From JBPCOB01 sp051000715 (GTDB taxonomy: Bacteria; Actinomycetota; Actinomycetes; JALYNC01): a stretch of DNA of 17,266 nt. The DNA is taken from the NCBI GenBank assembly GCA_051000715.1, contig JBPCOB010000046.1:1-17266 (forward strand), written 5' to 3'. This document shows positions 1-6,252 of this stretch, piece after piece. Below the pieces are notes generated by a model. That model had not been told where the DNA came from, ran no database searches, and saw nothing but the letters and a program-made list of their open reading frames with translations. Position numbers and translations under genes: made by a program. Position 1 is the stretch's first letter. Each line of letters opens with the position of its first letter.

Positions 1-317
1 CGCGGGTAGTAGCCGGCGTTGCGGGCCAGCACCTCCCGCACAGTCAGGTACGGCTCCACCGCGGTTTCCTGCAGGACGACGCCGACGCGTTCCCGCAGTA
101 CCCGGCCGCCGCCGGCGGGGTCCATCCCGAGCACCTCGACCCGGCCGCTGGTGCGCCGGCGAAAGCCTTCGAGCACCTCGAGCACGCTGGTCTTGCCGGC
201 GCCATTAGGGCCGAGCAGCGCGAAGACCTCACCGGCCGCCACGGTGAAGTCCACGCCACGCACGGCCTCGACGGCGCCGTAGCTCTTGCGCAGTCCCTCG
301 ACGACGATGGCCGGCAC
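1..317 (-). CDS. ABC transporter ATP-binding protein, N-terminal part (runs off the left edge)
   Basis: About 105 codons are visible, starting at a GTG at 317 preceded by an AGGGG-type ribosome site. Translation gives an ABC nucleotide-binding domain: an ABC-typical opening (VVEGLRKSYG, residues 6-15), Walker A GPNGAGKTS at about residues 40-48, and a Q-loop-like VVLQE near residue 83. The signature motif and Walker B lie beyond the window. The short spacing and the EVLEGFRRRTSG-type sequence after Walker A resemble ABC-2 / daunorubicin-resistance-type exporter ATPases, which pair with a separate membrane permease. The cytosolic ATPase would power export of a drug, lipid or polymer; the substrate cannot be read from this part. 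It is divergent from the DUF2520 gene with about 150 bp between them. Confidence 0.9.
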   Translation of the reverse strand, partial: MPAIVVEGLRKSYGAVEAVRGVDFTVAAGEVFALLGPNGAGKTSVLEVLEGFRRRTSGRVEVLGMDPAGGGRVLRERVGVVLQETAVEPYLTVREVLARNAGYYP

Positions 318-420
318 GTCCCACCCCTTGCTGGCGACGGGATCAGCGTACGACCGCGGCTCGCGACGCGGGGAGGGGATGCCTGACGCCTCGCGGCCGC
401 CCCGAGCCTGCTGTCCCGAG

Positions 421-426
421 TAGCCT
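421..426 (+). promoter_or_regulatory. Candidate -10 box for the DUF2520-panC-coaX-lysS operon
   Basis: TAGCCT fits the actinobacterial TANNNT -10 pattern and lies 44 nt before the ATG of the first operon gene. No convincing -35 hexamer is seen at 16-18 bp. It is the best placed hexamer in the 152-bp divergent gap but is weak evidence alone. Confidence 0.3.
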
Positions 427-469
427 GAATCGGTCCGGTACCCCTTGCAGGACTGGAACGGAAGAGTTC

Positions 470-1375
470 ATGTCGCCCACCGCCTCCCGGCCCGCCCGCC
501 TCACTGTCGGCGTCGTCGGGGTCGGCCGGGTGGGTTCGGTGCTCGGCGCGGCACTGGCCCGAGCCGGTCACGAGCTCGTCGGCGCCTGTGCGGTCTCCGC
601 CGCATCGCGCCGCCGGGCCGCCGACCTGCTGCCCGGCACCCCGCTGCTTGCCGCCGACGAGGTGGTGTCCAGGGCCAGCCTGGTGCTGCTGACCGTCCCG
701 GACGACGCGCTGGCCAGCCTGGTCGAGGGACTGGCCGCCACCGAAAGGTTCGCGCCCGGCCAGCTCGTCGCGCACACCAGCGGCCGGCACGGGGTCGACG
801 TTCTCGAGCCGGCCGTACGCCGAGGTGCCCTCCCGATGGCTCTCCATCCGGCCATGACCTTCGTCGGCTCGTCGGTGGACTCCCAGCGGCTGGCCGGCTG
901 CTCCTTCGGGGTGACCGCGCCGGAACCGCTGCTGCTGGTCGCCGAGGCGCTGGTGATCGAGATGGGGGGCGAGCCGGTCCGGATCGCCGAAGAGAGCCGA
1001 GCGCTCTACCACGCCGCGCTGGCCGCCGGCGCCAACCACCTGATCACCCTGGTCGCGGAGACCGCCGATCTGCTGCGCGCCGCCGGTGTCGCCGAGCCGG
1101 CCCGGATGCTGGGCCCGCTGCTGGGTGCCGCACTGGACAACGCCCTGCGCTCGGGCGACGCCGCCCTCACGGGCCCGGTGGCCCGCGGCGATGCCGGCAG
1201 CGTGGCCGCTCACCTGGCCGAGCTCCGGCGGGTGGCCCCCGCGGCGGTGCCCGCCTACGTCGCCTTGGCCCGGCTGACCGCCGACCGGGCACTCGCTGCC
1301 GGCCGTCTCGACCCTGCTGCGGCCGAGACGCTGCTCGGCGTGCTCGCCTCTCCGTCGGACGGCGCGCGGGCATGA
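470..1375 (+). CDS. Rossmann-fold and DUF2520 domain protein (Rv3603c-like), first gene of the pan operon
   Basis: The protein has 301 aa and starts at an ATG with GGAAGAG just upstream. Residues 10-40 form an NAD(P)-binding Rossmann start (LTVGVVGVGRVGSVLGAAL, a GxGxxG pattern). The strand-end LVLLTVPDDALA follows at about 71-82. The C-terminal half is a helical DUF2520 domain (HAALAAGANHLITL around 184-197) resembling the dimerisation domains of 6-phosphogluconate or ketopantoate reductase-type enzymes. Its stop overlaps the panC start by 4 bp (ATGA), so translation is probably coupled. The same gene precedes panC in mycobacteria. The biochemical role is not established to my knowledge. From fold and context, ketopantoate reduction (a PanE-like step) is a reasonable hypothesis but is inference only. 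Confidence 0.88.
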   Translation: MSPTASRPARLTVGVVGVGRVGSVLGAALARAGHELVGACAVSAASRRRAADLLPGTPLLAADEVVSRASLVLLTVPDDALASLVEGLAATERFAPGQLVAHTSGRHGVDVLEPAVRRGALPMALHPAMTFVGSSVDSQRLAGCSFGVTAPEPLLLVAEALVIEMGGEPVRIAEESRALYHAALAAGANHLITLVAETADLLRAAGVAEPARMLGPLLGAALDNALRSGDAALTGPVARGDAGSVAAHLAELRRVAPAAVPAYVALARLTADRALAAGRLDPAAAETLLGVLASPSDGARA

Positions 1376-2253
1376 AGACCACCCGTACGCCGGCGCCGGT
1401 GCTCGCGCGGACCCGGGGCGGCCTGGCTCGCGGCCTGGCCGGCCTGCGCCGCGGCGGCGGCAGCGTGGCCCTGGTGCCAACCATGGGAGCCCTGCACAAA
1501 GGGCATGCGGCGCTGATCCGCCGGGCCGGCGAGCTGGCCGACTCGGTGGTCGTCACGATCTTCGTCAACCCGCTGCAGTTCGGTCCCGGCGAGGACCTCG
1601 ACCGCTACCCCCGCACGCTGGAGGCCGACCTACGCCGATGCGCGGCCGAGCAGGTCGCCCTGGTGTGGGCGCCGCCGCTGGAGGTCGTCTACCCGACGGC
1701 GCCTCGGGTGACCGTGTCCGCCGGCGACCTCGGCGACCGGCTCTGCGGAAGGGCGCGGCCGGGTCACTTCGACGGCGTCCTCACCGTGGTGGCCAAGCTG
1801 GTGCACCTGACCGCTCCCGACGTCGCGGTCTTCGGCGAGAAGGATGCGCAGCAGCTCCTCCTGATCCGCCACCTGGTGCGTGACCTCGATCTCCCGGTGC
1901 ACGTGGTGGGCGTGCCGACGGTGCGGGAGCCGGACGGCCTGGCCATCTCTAGCCGCAACGACTACCTCGACGCCGACGGCCGGGTCGCCGCTCCCAGCCT
2001 GTCCAGGGCCCTGACCGCCGGCGCGGCGGCAGCCCCCGACGGGGCCGAAGCGGTCCGCCGATCCGCCCGTGCGGTCCTGCGCGCCGCCGCCGGCGTGCGG
2101 CTGGACTACCTTGAGCTGGTCGACCCCGACGGGCTGGAGCAGGTCCGGCCGGACCACGTCGGTCCGGCGCTGCTCGCGGTGGCTGCGCATGTCGGCGGAA
2201 CCAGACTGATCGACAACGTAGCCGTAACGCTGCCCGGCCCGGGTCGGCCCTGA
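1372..2253 (+). CDS. panC: Pantothenate synthetase (pantoate--beta-alanine ligase)
   Basis: The product has 293 aa, the usual family length. It joins pantoate and beta-alanine with ATP, via pantoyl-adenylate, to make pantothenate in the cytosol. Visible signatures are PTMGALHKGH at residues 36-45 (the HIGH-like nucleotide-binding motif), FVNPLQF at 64-70, FGEKDAQQLLLIRHLVRDL at 154-172 and ISSRN at 192-196 (the KMSKS-equivalent loop). The open frame extends far upstream, but the ATG at 1372 is chosen because homology begins there and it overlaps the previous stop by 4 bp. coaX begins 2 bp after its stop. panD, which supplies beta-alanine, is not in this window. Confidence 0.97.
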   Translation: MKTTRTPAPVLARTRGGLARGLAGLRRGGGSVALVPTMGALHKGHAALIRRAGELADSVVVTIFVNPLQFGPGEDLDRYPRTLEADLRRCAAEQVALVWAPPLEVVYPTAPRVTVSAGDLGDRLCGRARPGHFDGVLTVVAKLVHLTAPDVAVFGEKDAQQLLLIRHLVRDLDLPVHVVGVPTVREPDGLAISSRNDYLDADGRVAAPSLSRALTAGAAAAPDGAEAVRRSARAVLRAAAGVRLDYLELVDPDGLEQVRPDHVGPALLAVAAHVGGTRLIDNVAVTLPGPGRP

Positions 2254-2255
2254 CC

Positions 2256-3035
2256 GTGCTGCTGGCCATCGACGTCGGCAACACCCATACCGGAATCGGG
2301 ATCTTCGCCGGCGGGGCGCTGCTGGACCACTGGCGGGTAGCGACCGACGCGCGTCGTACCGCTGACGAGCAGGGCCTGGTGATCTCCGCTCTGCTGAACC
2401 GCTCTGGCGCCGCCGCCGAAGGGGTGACCGGCATCGCCGTCTGCTCGACGGTCCCCTCCGTGCTGCTGGAGATGCGGGGCATGTGCCGGCGCTACTTTGC
2501 CGACGTGCCGGCGGTCATCGTGGAGCCCGGCGTGCGCACCGGCGTACCGGTCCTTACCGACAACCCGAAGGAGGTCGGCACCGACCGCATCGTCAACACC
2601 CTGGCCGCCGTACACCTCTACGGCGGGCCGGCGATCGTCGTCGACTTCGGCACGGCCACCACCTTCGACGCGGTGAGCGTCCGCGGGGAGTACCTGGGCG
2701 GGGCCATCGCCCCCGGCATCGACATCTCGGTGGAAGCGCTCGCCGACCGCGGGGCCCAGCTGCGCCGGGTCGAGCTGGTCCGACCGCGGTCGGTGATCGG
2801 TAAGAATACAGTCGAGGCACTGCAGGCCGGCATCCTCTACGGCTTCGCCGGGCAGGTCGACGGGGTGGTGGAGCGGATGACCGCCGAGCTGGGCGGTGAC
2901 GTCACCGTGGTGGCAACCGGCGGCCTGGCGCCGCTGATCCTCGAGGAGGTCCGCCGGATCGACGCCCACGAACCGGAGCTGACGTTGATCGGGCTGCGGC
3001 TGATCTTCGAACGCAACGCCGTGGAGGTGCGGTGA
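2256..3035 (+). CDS. coaX: Type III pantothenate kinase
   Basis: The product has 259 aa. It phosphorylates pantothenate to 4'-phosphopantothenate, the first committed step of CoA synthesis. ASKHA-type motifs are visible: LLAIDVGNTHTGIGIF at the N-terminus (phosphate 1), GTDRIVNTLAAVHLYGG near 109-125, VVDFGTATTFDAV near 128-140 and GGAIAPGIDIS near 148-158. The start is GTG, only 2 bp after the panC stop and without a clear ribosome site, so translation probably depends on coupling to panC. The gene therefore places CoA synthesis directly behind pantothenate synthesis. It overlaps the lysS start by 4 bp. Confidence 0.97.
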   Translation: MLLAIDVGNTHTGIGIFAGGALLDHWRVATDARRTADEQGLVISALLNRSGAAAEGVTGIAVCSTVPSVLLEMRGMCRRYFADVPAVIVEPGVRTGVPVLTDNPKEVGTDRIVNTLAAVHLYGGPAIVVDFGTATTFDAVSVRGEYLGGAIAPGIDISVEALADRGAQLRRVELVRPRSVIGKNTVEALQAGILYGFAGQVDGVVERMTAELGGDVTVVATGGLAPLILEEVRRIDAHEPELTLIGLRLIFERNAVEVR

Positions 3036-4522
3036 GCGAGGATTCCGACTTCGAGCTGCCCGAACAGTTGCGGATACGCCGGGAGAAGCTCGAGCGGTTG
3101 CGGGCGACCGGGGTCGACCCGTACCCGGTCGGCTTCCCCAGGACCGCGACCGCGGCGGAGCTGCACGGGCGTTACGGCGAGCTGCCGCCGGACAGCGGCA
3201 CCGGAGACCGCGCCGGCGTGGCGGGACGCGTCATGCTCAACCGGCCCGGCGGCAGGCTGTGCTTCGCCACCCTGCGGGACGGAACCGGCGACCTTCAGGT
3301 GATGCTCTCCCTGGATCGGCTCGGTGAGCCGGCGCTGGCTGCCTGGAAGACCGACGTCGACCTCGGTGACCTGGTCGGCGTCGAGGGGGAGGTGGTGAGC
3401 TCGCGGCGGGGGGAGCTGTCCGTGCTTGCCGACCGGTGGGTGTTCACCGCCAAGGCGTTGCGCCCGCTGCCGGACAAGCACAAGGGCCTTTCCGACCCGG
3501 AAGCCCGGGTCCGGAGGCCGTATGTCGACCTCATCGTCAATCCGGCTGCCCGGCGAATGCTGGCGACCCGTGCCGCGGTGACCCACTCGCTGCGGAGCTC
3601 ACTCACCCGGCGCGGTTTCGTCGAGGTGGACACACCGATGCTGCACCCCGTTCGGGGCGGCGCCACCGCCCGGCCATTCGTCACCCATATGAACGCGCTC
3701 GACATCGACCTGTACCTGCGCATCGCTCCCGAGCTGTATCTCAAGCGGCTGGTGGTCGGCGGCATGGAGAAGGTCTTCGAGCTCAACCGGAACTTCCGCA
3801 ACGAGGGTGTGGACTCCTCCCACAACCCGGAGTTCACGATGCTGGAGGCGTACGAGGCCTACGGTGACTACGACACGATGGCCGAGCTCACCAGGACGCT
3901 GGTGATCGAGGCGGCCGAGGGGGCCCTCGGCACCACGGTCGTACCGGACGGTCGGGGCGGCGAGCTCGACCTGGCACAGCCTTGGCGTTCGGTCACCGTG
4001 CACGACGCGGTCTCGTCGGCCGTGGGCGAGGGTGTCACGCCCGACACCGAGCCGGACCGCCTGCGCAGGCTGGCGGACGAGCGCGGCGTCGCCTGGCAAT
4101 CCGGTTGGACCGCGGACGAGCTGGTCCTCGAGCTCTACGAGAAGCTGGTCGAACCCCAGATCACGGCGCCTACCTTCATCCGGGACTACCCCGCCAAGGT
4201 GCGCCCGCTGACCCGTCCGCACCGCGACGACCCGAGACTGACCGAGGCCTGGGACCTGGTGGTGCGCGGGATTGAGCTGGGTCCGGCCTACTCCGAGCTG
4301 ACCGACCCGGTCGAACAGCGGCGACGGCTCGTCGAACAAGCCGCGCTCGCTGCCGCGGGGGATCCGGAGGCGATGGCGCTCGACGAGGACTTCCTGCGCG
4401 CGCTCGAGTACGGGATGCCGCCTCTGGGCGGTGTCGGGATGGGGGTCGACCGGCTGCTGATGGTGCTCACCGGCGCCAACATCCGCGAGACGACCACATT
4501 TCCGCTGGTGCGGCCGGAGTAG
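3032..4522 (+). CDS. lysS: Lysyl-tRNA synthetase, class II
   Basis: The product has 496 aa, normal for bacterial LysS. It charges tRNA-Lys with lysine in the cytosol. The N-terminal OB-fold anticodon-binding domain spans about residues 60-145 (AGVAGRVMLNRPGGRLCFATLRDG). The class II catalytic core follows, with motif 1 around 193-206 (RRGFVEVDTPMLHP), motif 2 around 248-272 (VFELNRNFRNEGVD then HNPEFTMLE) and motif 3 near the end (GMGVDRLLMVLTG). The start is GTG behind GGAGGTGCG, overlapping coaX by 4 bp. No extra MprF-like membrane domain is present, so this is not the LysX fusion form. The placement before lsr2 is the standard actinobacterial order. Confidence 0.97.
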   Translation: MSEDSDFELPEQLRIRREKLERLRATGVDPYPVGFPRTATAAELHGRYGELPPDSGTGDRAGVAGRVMLNRPGGRLCFATLRDGTGDLQVMLSLDRLGEPALAAWKTDVDLGDLVGVEGEVVSSRRGELSVLADRWVFTAKALRPLPDKHKGLSDPEARVRRPYVDLIVNPAARRMLATRAAVTHSLRSSLTRRGFVEVDTPMLHPVRGGATARPFVTHMNALDIDLYLRIAPELYLKRLVVGGMEKVFELNRNFRNEGVDSSHNPEFTMLEAYEAYGDYDTMAELTRTLVIEAAEGALGTTVVPDGRGGELDLAQPWRSVTVHDAVSSAVGEGVTPDTEPDRLRRLADERGVAWQSGWTADELVLELYEKLVEPQITAPTFIRDYPAKVRPLTRPHRDDPRLTEAWDLVVRGIELGPAYSELTDPVEQRRRLVEQAALAAAGDPEAMALDEDFLRALEYGMPPLGGVGMGVDRLLMVLTGANIRETTTFPLVRPE

Positions 4523-4633
4523 TGAGACATTCGCATTGCGACGCAGCGGCCGACTCGGGACCGCCGCACCCGACAACTCGACCACGGCTCGCCGCAAATT
4601 CCCACGCATCGCCGACGAGGGCTGTCACTGCCC

Positions 4634-4639
4634 TATGAT
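4634..4639 (+). promoter_or_regulatory. Candidate -10 box of the lsr2 promoter
   Basis: TATGAT is a close match to the SigA -10 consensus, 46 nt before the lsr2 start. The -35 region at 17 bp is not well conserved. Transcription would begin near 4646, inside the inverted repeat that follows, giving lsr2 its own promoter separate from the lysS operon. The rest of the 162-bp lysS-lsr2 gap shows no gene. Confidence 0.5.
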
Positions 4640-4658
4640 GGTGAGGATAACTCACCAT
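4638..4658. promoter_or_regulatory. Perfect inverted repeat at the lsr2 promoter, possible operator
   Basis: ATGGTGAG - GATAA - CTCACCAT: two perfect 8-bp arms around a 5-nt AT-rich centre. It overlaps the last bases of the -10 box and the predicted transcription start, and lies 27 nt upstream of the lsr2 ATG. It could be a repressor operator or an mRNA 5'-end hairpin. The protein that binds it is unknown. Confidence 0.5.
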
Positions 4659-4684
4659 GACCAGTCGGAAAGGGGCAGTGCAGC

Positions 4685-5062
4685 ATGGCACAACGCGTCC
4701 AGGTGCTACTGACGTGCGACCTGCATGGCGACGACACCCCAGGCGAAACCACCATCGATTTCGCGCTGGACGGCACCAAGTACGAAATCGACCTGTGCGA
4801 CAACCACTCGCGGGAGCTGCGAGACTCCTTCGCTGGCTACGTGGGCGCGGCGCGCCGTCCCGGTAGTCGGGGCGGCGGCGGTGGAGGTGGAGGTGGCGGT
4901 CGCCGGCCCGGCCGCGGTGGCCGGTCGGGCGGCGGCGGTGCCGTCGGGCGGCGGAAGACCGCGGAGATCCGCGACTGGGCCCGTCAGAACGGTTTGACGA
5001 TCAGTGAGCGGGGGCGGATCCCGGCGTCGGTCATGTCGCAGTACGAGGCGGCCAACTCCTAG
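4685..5062 (+). CDS. lsr2: Lsr2-family nucleoid-associated protein, variant with two CxxH motifs and a polyglycine linker
   Basis: The product has 125 aa with GGAAAGGGG about 9 nt before the ATG. Lsr2 is the actinobacterial H-NS-like protein: it bridges AT-rich DNA and silences horizontally acquired genes. The N-terminal oligomerisation domain (1-57) begins MAQRVQVLLT and has YEIDL at 33-37. The C-terminal DNA-binding domain (about 88-123) has IRDWARQNGL and the minor-groove RGR loop at 109-111 (ERGRIP). Two features stand out. C11/H14 and C38/H41 form paired CxxH motifs where I recall acidic or aliphatic residues in the mycobacterial protein. The linker contains ten consecutive glycines (63-72) plus basic Gly/Arg sequence to about residue 90. 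It could be a paralogue rather than the principal Lsr2; synteny favours the principal copy. Confidence 0.93.
   Translation: MAQRVQVLLTCDLHGDDTPGETTIDFALDGTKYEIDLCDNHSRELRDSFAGYVGAARRPGSRGGGGGGGGGGRRPGRGGRSGGGGAVGRRKTAEIRDWARQNGLTISERGRIPASVMSQYEAANS
4871..4900 (+). repeat. Ten tandem GGN glycine codons in the lsr2 linker
   Basis: Ten in-frame GGN codons (GGC x4, GGT x4, GGA x2) encode Gly63-Gly72. Such a triplet run can change length by replication slippage without breaking the frame. It would thereby change the spacing between the oligomerisation and DNA-binding domains. Confidence 0.9.
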
Positions 5063-5079
5063 CCGGCAACCGGGCGTCG

Positions 5080-5114
5080 GCCGGCCCGTTCCCTTCGCCG
5101 GGGAGCGGGCCGGC
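5080..5114 (+). terminator. Strong hairpin after lsr2, probable terminator
   Basis: GCCGGCCCG (5080-5088) pairs with CGGGCCGGC (5106-5114). The stem continues inward through a G-T pair, one T-A pair and three C-G pairs to a 7-nt loop, giving about 14 base pairs. It begins 17 nt after the lsr2 stop. No U-tract follows, which is common for actinobacterial hairpin terminators. It separates lsr2 from the next gene. Confidence 0.7.
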
Positions 5115-5289
5115 GGCCGTTCTCCGCCGGCGCAGCCGCAGTTCAGGGCTCACGCCGGGCCGGGAACACCGTCCGGCGGCTTCGAGTTGACAGGAGAGGC
5201 GTCCGCTCCTGACTCCGGCACGAACCCTGGGCAGCGATCCGACTGCACAGGCCAGGTGAGCAGGACGCTCACCAACCGGTCGGGTGTCG

Positions 5290-5324
5290 GCTCGCGAACG
5301 AGCATCAGGGTTGCGGACTAAACT
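5290..5324 (+). promoter_or_regulatory. Candidate promoter with upstream palindrome for the ClpC N-domain gene
   Basis: TAAACT at 5319-5324 is a good -10 candidate, 48 nt before the ATG. About 16 nt upstream lies a perfect short palindrome, GCTCG-CGAA-CGAGC (5290-5303), covering the -35 zone. It contains GCGAAC, which resembles one half of a ClgR site (consensus core CGC-N5-GCG). The partner half is not matched, so ClgR control is only a possibility. The rest of 5115-5289 shows no gene. Confidence 0.4.
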
Positions 5325-5331
5325 GTGGGAA

Positions 5332-5348
5332 CCGAGGGGGCTCCTCGG
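5332..5348 (+). promoter_or_regulatory. Hairpin in the 5' leader of the ClpC N-domain gene
   Basis: CCGAGG (5332-5337) and CCTCGG (5343-5348) are perfect 6-bp arms around a 5-nt loop. They sit between the -10 box and the GAGGAG ribosome site at 5362-5367. The hairpin could stabilise the transcript or modulate expression. No function is demonstrated. Confidence 0.4.
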
Positions 5349-5372
5349 CTGCCCGCTCTGTGAGGAGCGAAA

Positions 5373-5948
5373 ATGTTCGAGAGGTTCACCGACCGCGCGC
5401 GGCGCGTGGTGGTCCTGGCGCAGGAAGAGGCCAGGATGCTCAACCACAACGACATCGGCACCGAGCACATCCTGCTCGGCCTGAGCCACGAGGGCGAGGG
5501 CGTGGCCGCCAAGGCCCTCGAGTCCCTCGGCATCTCCCTCGAGGGCGTCCGCCAGCAGGTCGAAGAGATCATCGGACAGGGCCAGTCGGCTCCTTCCGGT
5601 CACATCCCCTTCACCCCACGCGCCAAGAAGGTGCTCGAGCTCTCCCTCCGCGAGGCGCTGCAGCTCGGCCACAACTACATCGGCACCGAGCACATCCTGC
5701 TCGGCCTGATCCGCGAGGGCGAGGGCGCCGCCGCCCAGGTCCTGGTCAAGCTAGGCGCAGACCTCAACCGGGTTCGCCAGCAGGTCATCCAGCTGCTGTC
5801 GGGCGAGCTCCCCGAGGCCGACCGCGGGCCCGCCGCGCCTTCGGTGTCGCTGCGCGACATCCTGGAGATCCTGGTTCGGCTCGAGCGCGAGGTGGCCAGG
5901 CTCACCGACGAAGTGGCAGAGCTGCGCAACCGGCTCGACGGTCCCTGA
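5373..5948 (+). CDS. Stand-alone ClpC N-domain protein with a C-terminal coiled coil
   Basis: The protein has 191 aa with ribosome site GAGGAG 5 nt before the ATG. Residues 1-144 are the two Clp_N repeats, very close to what I know of ClpC1 (MFERFTDRARRVVVLAQEEA; HNDIGTEHILLGL near 25-37 and HNYIGTEHILLGL near 100-112). After LLSG the ClpC1 sequence stops. A short Pro/Ala-rich linker leads to a predicted coiled coil (about 157-189, leucine/valine heptads from SLRDILEILV to AELRNRL) and a stop. There is no Walker A or B, no AAA+ module and no ClpP-contact loop. It occupies the clpC1 slot behind lsr2. Residues reported to contact cyclomarin in ClpC1 (F2, V13, F80, K85, E89) are all present. It probably binds ClpC adaptors, substrates or ClpC-targeting peptides without degrading anything. 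Mycobacterial ClpC2/ClpC3-type N-domain proteins are the nearest functional precedent. Confidence 0.92.
   Translation: MFERFTDRARRVVVLAQEEARMLNHNDIGTEHILLGLSHEGEGVAAKALESLGISLEGVRQQVEEIIGQGQSAPSGHIPFTPRAKKVLELSLREALQLGHNYIGTEHILLGLIREGEGAAAQVLVKLGADLNRVRQQVIQLLSGELPEADRGPAAPSVSLRDILEILVRLEREVARLTDEVAELRNRLDGP
5452..5709 (+). repeat. 33-bp perfect direct repeat inside the two Clp_N repeats
   Basis: The segment encoding IGTEHILLGL and its surroundings is identical for 33 nt at 5452-5484 and 5677-5709, offset by exactly 225 bp (75 codons). It marks the internal duplication that built the double Clp_N domain. The synonymous identity may reflect strong codon bias or local gene conversion. Confidence 0.85.
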
Positions 5949-6003
5949 CCGACGCGTCAGCCGACGCAACTGCTCTGGTCAACTTTCGGCTCATCCCCTG
6001 CGA

Positions 6004-6018
6004 CGTCCGTTTCGGACG
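6004..6018 (+). terminator. Small hairpin downstream of the ClpC N-domain gene, possible terminator
   Basis: CGTCCG-TTT-CGGACG is a perfect 6-bp stem with a 3-nt loop, 56 nt after the stop codon and without a U-tract. It is the only clear hairpin in 5949-6079. It is short, so termination is uncertain. Confidence 0.3.
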
Positions 6019-6079
6019 CGATGTCGTCGCCGTCGTGCAAGCTGCGGAGTCTCGGTTGAGTCTGCGCTGAGCGGATCGC

Positions 6080-6247
6080 CTACCGGTCTCGGACAGCCAG
6101 TCCGCGCTCGAGGGCTGCACCGGCCGGCCGATGGTCGAAGGTGGCCACGGCGCCGTGCGTCTGCTCGGCCGCCATCAGCACGCAGCAGTCCGGCAGCTTG
6201 AGGTCGCTACCGACCCTGGGAAGGGGGCCATCCCCGACAGCGCTCTC
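6080..6247 (-). pseudogene. C-terminal remnant of a VapC-type PIN-domain toxin
   Basis: On the minus strand about 55 codons are open from a TGA at 6250-6248 to a TAG at 6082-6080. The peptide contains SDLKLPDCCVLMAAEQ then VATFDHRPAGAALERGLAV. This is the typical C-terminus of actinobacterial VapC toxins, with the late acidic residues LPD and TFD of the PIN ribonuclease site. The N-terminal half with the first catalytic aspartates is missing, and there is no start codon, ribosome site or VapB antitoxin gene beside it. The fragment abuts the broken HIT-like gene. A deletion or recombination event probably removed the rest. The identification rests on recognising this pattern, not on a search. 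Confidence 0.6.
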
Positions 6248-6252
6248 TCACC

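Noticed and set aside
44..1480. Very long open frame on the minus strand across the DUF2520 gene
   Set aside because: It is a high-GC shadow: Arg/Gly/Pro-rich with no family motifs. It runs antisense to the DUF2520 gene and into the ABC ATPase in the wrong frame.
4529..4541. TCGCA-T-TGCGA palindrome just after lysS as an operator or terminator
   Set aside because: The arms are five bases with a single central base. It is too short to fold and easily expected by chance in GC-rich DNA.
4657..4866. Alternative open frame starting at the ATG within the inverted repeat before lsr2
   Set aside because: It is out of frame with Lsr2, gives an Arg-rich peptide without motifs, and has no ribosome site. 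It is a shadow of lsr2.
5286..5299. ClgR-binding site upstream of the Clp N-domain gene
   Set aside because: GCGAAC matches one half, but the base triplet where CGC is required five bases upstream reads GTC. It is kept only as a remark under the promoter feature.
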